Origin: Ditylenchus dipsaci
Lineage: Eukaryota; Nematoda; Chromadorea; Rhabditida; Anguinidae
Direction of reading: 5' to 3'
NCBI GenBank assembly: GCA_004194705.1
Contig: SADC01001227.1
Coordinates: 3,564,247 to 3,628,246 of the forward strand
Length of the DNA stretch: 64,000 bases
Shown here: positions 47,301-56,300 of the stretch, piece by piece
Layout: each line of letters begins with the position of its first letter
How positions within the stretch are numbered: position 1 is the first letter of the stretch
The notes under the pieces: generated by a model
Seen by the model: only the letters and a program-made list of their open reading frames with translations
Told to the model about the DNA's origin: nothing
Database searches by the model: none
Position numbers and translations under genes: made by a program

Positions 47301-50300
47301 TATATAAAAAAAAACTCTCTGAGTGTAAAAGCTCTTTGTTTGGTATGTTCCGGGCACTTTTTTTGAAAAATTTTTGCACCTTTCTCAAGTAACTTTTCAT
47401 GAGGAGTACGGAAATTTTTTTTAACTCAACTTTTTTTTTCCAATTTTTCAGGGCAAAATTTTTTTTGGTTTTTGAATTTTTTGAGGGTGTTCCGAAAGTT
47501 TCACTGAGCTGGGCTCTACAAAACGGCACATCTTCAGAATGTTAGCTATCGAATAAAAAAAAGATTAGATCAGTACGACGATTTTGAAGGTCACTTTGGG
47601 CGGTTACAAGCGACCAAATTGTTCAAAAAATTCAAAAATTTTGAAATGTGGCGCGAATTTGAATTCGTGCCAAAAATTCGAAATTTTTGTCTCGACAAGA
47701 ATCAAACTTAAGTCGTGTTTCTGGGGCAATGTTGTGCCCTGAAACACACTTGGAAAAAACTTTTTTAAAATTTTCAACAAAAATTTGAGTTTTCCAGCAT
47801 TCAAAATTCAAATTGGCGCAAAAATGAAAATTTTAAATTGTTAATGGAAAAATTGGTATGGAGGATGATTTCAAAGCAACTTTTTGTGCCGAATACGATG
47901 GATAAAAAATTTCATGACTGCGTTTTTTTTACCACGTACAAGCTACCTATTTGGGTTATATATCCCTAAATTTAAATATGAGACTCCAAGCTAGATTAAA
48001 TGTCATTAGGCGTTATATATCCGGAAAGTGATATCCCCGGACAGGTTAAATATGCTGAAAAAAGCATGAGATCCCGGCTGGATTAAATATGCTGAAAGTG
48101 GGCATGGGATCCTGGGCTGAGTCAGATGTCCTGAAAATGGGCATGATATCTCGGGCTGGGTTGGATGTCCTGAGAATGGGCATGATATCCCGGGCTGGGT
48201 TGGATGTCCTGAAAATGGGCATGATATCCCGGGCTGGGTGGGATGTCCTGAAAATTGGCATGAGATACCATGCTAAGTTAGATGTGGCTAAAGTGGGTAT
48301 GATATGCCAGACTGAGTCTTATGTCTCTCAATCGGGTATGAGATCCGGCCTGGGTTAGATGTTCTGAAAAGGGGCATGAGATCCTGGGCTGAGTCAGATG
48401 TTCTGAAAATGGACATGATATCCCGGGCTGAGTTGGATGTCCTGAAAATGGGCATGATATCTCGGGCTGGGTTGGATGTCCTGAAAATGGGCATGATATC
48501 CCGGGCTGGGTTGGATGTCCTGAAAATGGGCATGATATCCCGGGTTGGGTGGGATGTCCTGAAAATGGGCATGATATCTCGGGCTGGGTTGGATGTCCTG
48601 AAAATGGGCATGATATCCCGGGCTGGGTTGGATGTCCTGAAAATGGGCATGATATCCCGGGCTGGGTGGGATGTCCTGAAAATTGGCATGAGATACCATG
48701 CTAAGTTAGATGTGGCTAAAGTGGGTATGATATGCCAGACTGAGTCTTATGTCTCTCAATCGGGTATGAGATCCCGGCCTGGGTTAGATGTCCTGAAAAT
48801 GGGCATGAGATCCCAGGCTGGGTTGGATGTCCTGAAAATGGGCATGATATCCCGGGCTGAGTGGGATGTCCTGAAAATGAGCATGAGATCCCAGGCTGGG
48901 TTGGATGCCCTGAAAATTGGCATGAGACCCCAGGCTGGGTTGGATGCCCTGAAAATTGGCATGAGACCCCAGGCTGGGTTGGATGTCCTGAAAATTGGCA
49001 TGAGACCCCAGGCTGGGTTGGATGTCCTGAAAATTGGCATGAGATCCCAGGCTGGGTTGGATGTCCTGAAAATTGGCATGAGACCCCAGGCTGGGTTGGA
49101 TGTCCTGAAAATTGGCATGAGATCCCAGGCTGGGTTGGATGTCCTGAAAATTGGCATGAGACCCCAGGCTGGGTTGGATGTTCTGAAAATTGGCATAAGA
49201 CCCCGGATTGGGCTGTGTGTCCTGAAAATTCGACAATTTAGGTTTGATTTACTCAAGTTGGCTAAGAAACTCATTATAAAGGTTGCTCTAAATTTTCTAA
49301 TAAAAAGCATAGTATTTTGAAAAATTCTGGCCGCTTTAAGCGGCCATCTAGCACCAGTACGACGCGCGTAGCGCGTTTAAAATACAATGAAGTTTTAAAA
49401 TTTAAATTAGCTAATATTTATTTTTAAAATCTTTATTGTGCTGGGCCTCCCTAGTTTCCCATTGATATTAAAATATATTACCGTATTTACTCTAATAGTA
49501 GCCCCCCTCTAATTGTAGCCCCCCTCAACTTTGAGAGTCTGGATCTCGGGGCAGAGTCAATATTTTGCAAAGCTTTTTATTGCATTTTCTTAGCTCCCAC
49601 GAGCTCTACCGATCCTGCTTTTTAGATTTTTATTTTCACCTAAAAATCTCGAGATCAACCTCAAACTTTTCCGATTTTTGGTAGGTTGAAAATTAGTAGC
49701 CCGGGGCTACTATTAGAGTAAATACGGTATCCCATTATATATATCCCACTATTATCCCAATATTATCCCATTGATAAACCCGAAAATTGAAACCAAAAAA
49801 ATCACAAAACCAAAATCGAAAACAACCATTCTATCCTGAGATTCCAAGCTTCAATTTAAAAAAAAATTGACCAAAAAACCAAACAAAAACACTCCAAAAA
49901 AACCAAAAACATCAATTGTCGACAGACAGACAAAACATCTCTAATACTATATAAGAGATAAACGAGGCTTTAGAACTTTGAATCATGTGTACAGAAAAAT
50001 CGATTCGTTGTAAATTCCTTTTTCAACTTTTCTTAACCGAATAATTATTTTTAATGAAATCGGTGTATTACGTTGAACAAGGGATATATTGTTGGCGCAT
50101 GTTGTGTGGTTGAGTGGTCTGTCTCGAGAGTCTGTGGTTGTTCCAATGTTTTGCACAAATTTGATCATGCTGCTCTGAATGCTGAGCATAACTGGCGGCA
50201 ACTGGAAGGTGATCGGCTTGTTGCCAGTATCTCGCTTTAACATCTCTAAAAAATCAGTGACTAATTTTTTTTGAGTAGTATACAGGGTGTCTCAAAATTA

Positions 50301-53300
50301 CGTTAACATTTTCGAAATTAATATTTTTGTTCAAATTTCAGTTTTTCTTTTAGTTTATTTGTTTGATATTTTATTAATTATTTTCTCACTTGCGTGACGC
50401 AAGTTGCGTCCCATTTGCTCGATAGTCTTTGATTTTATCCATTAAATTTAATTTCTGGCGTTCCCTTTTTAATATTTCACGTGCACACTTGATGTCGGTT
50501 CATCAAATTAATTTCTATCAATTTTGCAGATATTGCTGCAGTCAAGGGAGGAGAACTACGCGCCGGTTTTGTCCTTATTCGTCATCAAGATCTTGGATTC
50601 TTGCGAATTGGGCAGCTATTCAGAGTGGCGAGGCAAACAATCAGCAACGTGGTTCGTCGATCGGAAGAAAGTGGTGCTACCAAAAATACATTATAGTTAT
50701 CCTTCTCTGTTGTCATGTTCGCTGTTAGTATTTGTGACTGCGTGTGAGAGATGTGCTCATAGTGAATAAAGATTTCTGTCCCCGCCTTAAAAGCGCTATT
50801 TTATGGACGCTTCCAGGGCTCGCCACCCAAAAACTCGGAAACGGGCCGCTACGGCGTTATGCTGCCCGGTTTTTTCTTAAATGTTAACGTAATTTTGGCA
50901 CACCCTGTACAGGGTGACACAAAAAACAGACACATTTTTAAAAATTGATGTACGTAAGTCCTGGACTTGCCGATTTCCAAAATTTTCAGAAATCTCCAGA
51001 GTGTACGATTTATGGATTCGAACCATAATTTATCCAACTTTCGCTATATACTTTTGTGTTCTGCTAGTTGCTGGGTTTGAGAAGAGGTTCTTTGCTTAGT
51101 AAATTTACACTCTTTGCTATACCCGAACTCATGTTAGGCATGCAGGGAAAAATTTGACCACTTTGAAATTTTTAACTTTTTCATTATTTTGTACGAATTC
51201 AGGCTGAACTTCGTTATACGAAATCCTACCAAAAGTTGATTCTGACCACTTATTCGTGCTTTTCAGGTCGTAATTAGTCGAAAAAACATGTTCTTGGGAT
51301 TGGGAAGGATTTTTTCGAGAAAAATTTTTTTGACCGAAAATTGACTTTTTGCCTTGGGGACCAAGCTAAACCATCATAAAGAGGTACCCAGACACCCAAA
51401 AAATCTGGTCAGAGATGCGCGCACTCACTTACCTTAGACATAATTCCGAGCAAGACGCTTGATTAAAAATGCATTGAGGACTCTTTCTTCTCTTCCTAGC
51501 TGCAGTGACCAAAACGGGGTAAAATGACCTTTTATAAGATGATTTACCTTGGTCCCCAAGGCAAAAAGTCAATTTTTGGTCAAAAAGTTTTTTCTCGAAA
51601 ATTTCCTTCCCAATCCCAAAAACATGTTTTTTCGACTAATTACGACCTGAAAAGCACGAATAAGTGGTCAAAATCAACTTTTGGTAGGATGCGGTATAAC
51701 GAATTCCAGCCCGAATTTATTGTCTGTTCGTAGTAAATAAAGCTTTGCTAATTTTTTGGGCCATTAAGCACATTTATCCTAAGTGAAGTTGAATATTTCC
51801 GAGGGTCAGGTACCAAACACACCGCAAATATCATTTTCTACAAAAAATGCAGAGTAGTAGACAAAATCACAGTTACGTTCAAAAATTCCAATTAAAAAAG
51901 TGAAAACAAAATTTTTAAAAAATGTGACTGTTTTTCTGTGTCACCGTATAGTGTGCAAATTAAGAGCCCAAATTTCTTAAAGATTCTTCCTTTTCTTATA
52001 CAGGGTGGGGTAAAAAAACGCGGACATTTCTCAATTTTTGTGTCAAGTGCTTTCATGCATCGTCTGAAATAAAGGTTTTTTTTGGTGTATACAAGGATGT
52101 TGAAATAAACGTTGTGAGACTGGAACCGAGTACTCAGGTTCTGCCGTAACCCTAGGTCTAGCTCTCTAACGAATATTGTCATGGCTTTCTGCACAGGTAT
52201 AACTCACTACGTGGTTGTTTCACATATGCTCGCACTTACAGCTGACCTTATGACCTAAGGCTTCGACCATCCATCCTTGTTAAACCAAGTTCAATTAACA
52301 ATAAGAACGAAATAAATAAATAAAATAATGCACAAATGGGCAGGAGTGCACTATACCGCGTAACCAAAACTGTCTTAAAGCGTGTTTTTTTGATGTGTGA
52401 GCAATTAAAACATACTTAAACGTGTTTTTAGAGTGCGGAAGGCCATTTTTGGAAAAAAAAATTTTGACCAAAATTTGACTTTTTGCCTTGGGGACCAAGG
52501 TAAACCACCTGGAGAGGGATTTTTTACCTCGTTTTTCTTACTGAGACTGGGCAAAAAGAGTCTCTAGACGCATTTTTGATCGAGAGCGTTGCTCGGATTC
52601 ATCTCCAAGGTAAGTGAGTGCGCGCATCTCTAACTCCCAAGCCCCCTACGCCCCCTCCGGGGGCGTAGGGGGCTTGGGGCTTGGAGTTGAGATGCGCACA
52701 CACACATACCTTAGAGACCAAACACTCGAAAAAACTCTGGATGCATAAAAACAATGTGCATGCCAGAGTTTTTTATGCGGTAGGTCCCTGCAAGGAAAAC
52801 TATGTTCAAGATCTTCTTCTTTTGAGGAGTGGCTCCTACTCAGGCTAAAGTTAAATGTTGGTTTTAGCTGTAATGGTTCTGAATTTGATTCTTAAATAAA
52901 GTATTCACGTACCCTCTCCAGGTGGTTTACCTTGGTCCCCAAGGCAAAAAGTCAAATTTTGGTCAAAATTTTTTTTTTCCAAAAATGGCCTTCCGCACTC
53001 TAAAAACACGTTTTAAGTATGTTTTAATTGCTCACACATCAAAAAACACGCTTTAAGCCAGTTTTGGGCTACGCGGTATAATGCACTTTAGCCCACAAAT
53101 GCAATGAAAAACAAAAAAATTCAAAGGTGTCTGCGTTTTTGTCCCACCCTGTAAGAAATGTATTTTTAACTACAAATTTGTTAAAAACAGCATCCATAAA
53201 TTTGCTTATTAAAAAAACCCAGATGAAATTACTAACCCGTAATACCACCACAGAAAACAGCATCCATTAATTTGCTTGCTTGAGTCATTTGGCCCAAATC

Positions 53301-56300
53301 CAATCTAGGTAATTTGCTGGTCTCAGCTAGGGCAAATCTAAGATCTGCCACCAGCTTTTGGACTGTGGCAATAGACAGCTTGTCACCCGACATGTCATTA
53401 ACTGCGTTCAGGGTCTGTAAATAGGAATTCGGTTCATAATTTTTAACAATAACTTTTATACTAAAATTTTTGTGACCTTCCAGTATATTTAGCAATATAA
53501 TCTTAGAAAAATCCCGGTCTCTTATATTTTTTAAGGAATACAAAAATTGACTACAGAATGCTTCAAAGAAAAAACATAATCAGCCCGGAATTTTTTCGAG
53601 TATTAGATGCCACCGAAAAAATTACACAGGTAATTTAAATCCAGTGGAAGTCCACAAAAAGCCAGTGGTGAACCACCATATTATCCGTGGTATGCCACAA
53701 AGTCGTTTAATCCAGTGGAAAACCAGTGGATTACCACTGGACTCTTCCAAACTCTACTGGTAATCCAGTGAATTCCCACTGGATTCTTTCTAATCCAGTG
53801 GTAGTCCACTGGATTACTACTGGATCGAATAACTTAGTGGCATTCCAGTGACATTTTGTGGTTTCCCAGTGGCCCTTTGTGGCATACCACTAGATTAAAT
53901 TGACAAAATACGGTCCTGAGGTTGCGATTTTTTAAAAAGTTAAAATGCTGGCTGGGGTTTATTAAATTACAATAGGTCGACCACCAGAATGTGCGATCTT
54001 TATTCAAGTTGTTGGAATCTTGCATAATCAAGCTTTTCTTTGACTAAATCGAAAAAGCTGGCACAGCCAAGCTTGATTTATTGAGTCAACAGCGTAACAA
54101 CAATTGCATAACATAAACGACGGAGATTTATTCCAAGTAAAGCGGTTGATTGGCTTCTTCTCGATGGCCCCAGTCGAACGTCCCTTTGATCTTTGCCAGA
54201 AGCTTCCCAAGCCAGTTCATAGAAGGAAGGCGCTCACACAGTTGGATGACCTGGTACAATTCACTCTCGTCGGCTTGCTTCACCCCGAACACACCTCATC
54301 CGCAACGCCACACTGCTAGCCTTTATTCCCCAAACCCTTGCGAACGTCATTTCCGGATCAGCAGCCACCACTTCCACTCCGGTCTCCACCCTCCTAATAT
54401 TCTTGTTGATGCTCTGAAGCTTCTTCTTGACTATTCTAGACCTTGTTTTGTTAGAAAAAGCAAACTGAAACACCCGTAGAGAAGTTGAATGATTAGGCGA
54501 AAAAATTTGAATTGCCGGGGACAATAAAAACAGGTGGCAATAGCCCTTTAAGATGGGACCATTTTAAATTGCGCCACTCTTTAAGCTGCTCTAAAGAGAC
54601 GTTTCAACTAATTTACTCATTTTTAAACCTACAGGTGGCAAGGCATGTTTTTGTTAGTTTACGTGATAGGCAGTTCGTAAATTTCGTATTTAGCGAATGA
54701 TTAATGGAAATTAATATAAGATCGGGTGAACCATTTGGGATTTCGCGATGTAGGAAGATTAGATTAAATATGAATCCTGTTTGACAGGACCGAATTCGCA
54801 ATTTCAGCCACCTCTACCCGATCACCTAAGGTGTATTCCCCTGGTCCAGGGGAATATCCAACTGAATGACATGAAAAAAAATTAAGTCAAAATAAAAAAC
54901 AAACTATACAACGTAAAATCATCCGAGAAATTGACTTTGATAGAACCAAAATCGTGATTTTACCCACCAAAATAAAAAAACCAGGGACGAAACAGGTGGG
55001 GCTCTCTCCTGTTTCGTCCCAAATTGTTTCCGCCAAAAATCGTTAGAGCAAAAACGGTACATTTTTAATTAATTAGTTTGCTACATATGGTTTTTCTTAC
55101 TAATTTTGTAAATATTCTCATTTACAAGTTAATACTCAAATTGATGCTGGAGAGCAGGGCTACATTTTGAGCATGAGGTTGTATATGACCATGTCTGCAA
55201 TATTTGCTGAAAACCCTAAAATTTCCGGAATCTTGGACTTTTTTGAGAACTTTTGGTGTTTTTCAGCAAATATTGCAGACATGGTCTATACAACCTCATA
55301 CGCAAAATGTAGCCCTGCTCTCTAGCATCAATTTGAGTATAAACTTTTAAATGAAAATATCCACAAAATTACTTAGAAAAACCATATGTAGAAAACTAAT
55401 TAATTAAAAATGTAACGTTTTTGGCTGTAACGATTTTTGGCGGAAGCAATTTGGGACGAAACAGGAGAGAGCCGTAGGTGGTTATCCAACTACCGTAAAT
55501 CCTCTAATAGAGCCCCCGGGGCTTTATTTTTCAATCCCTGAAAAATCTTGAGATTGTCAATCAAAAATGGTGCTAACTCTGAAACTCTAGTCAAAAATCG
55601 AGGGGGGGGCCTATTAGAGAGGGGGCTCTATTAGAGGATTTACGGTATGTGGCTTGAAAAAATAAAAGTTGGTCAAAGTCAAAAACAAACCATTTTCCCT
55701 GACCTAAATTCGTATAGCGACATCAGGTTTCAATATCAAAACTTTAAACTTTAATTTTTCAACTTGGTTTTTCAACAAAACTATACCTAAAACTAAGTTC
55801 TAGGCCTTGTTTTGTTAGAAAAATTTGTTAGAAAAAAAATTGTTGAAAAATCCGTACAGACGTTCAATGATTACGAAAAAAAAATCGAATTGGCGGAATC
55901 ACCAATGTAATGAGGGGTTCACTTTAATAAGGGTTAACTTGAAGGAGTGTTATTTCTCAAACTTGTAGGTGTGGCTAAGGACAAATTTCGGCTGCGGCTA
56001 GCTGCGGCTATTTCAAAAATGTTGATGCGGCTATGCGTCCGCGGCTATTTTCTGAAAATTGGCGCGGCTAGCCGCAATCGTCCCTTATCAAATATGGTAA
56101 ACGGAAAAAACGCCTACATGGGATGTTCAGAAGGATGTATCCAGGTGTAAATAACTAGGTGGGTGGTTCGATCAATTCCGATCAGTGGTCCGAGGTCTAC
56201 CTCAATGAGGCTCTATCAATCATGAAGCAGTTATAAAAATATCCCTAAGTTGAGTTCTTGGGGCACTGGTTGACGTGATTGGGTTAACTTTTTGGACACC

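Noticed and set aside
48376..49320. 314-codon plus-strand frame and opposing long frames
   Set aside because: They come from a 39-bp tandem repeat whose length is a multiple of three; all frames give degenerate 13-residue repeats and no start, splice or terminator context.
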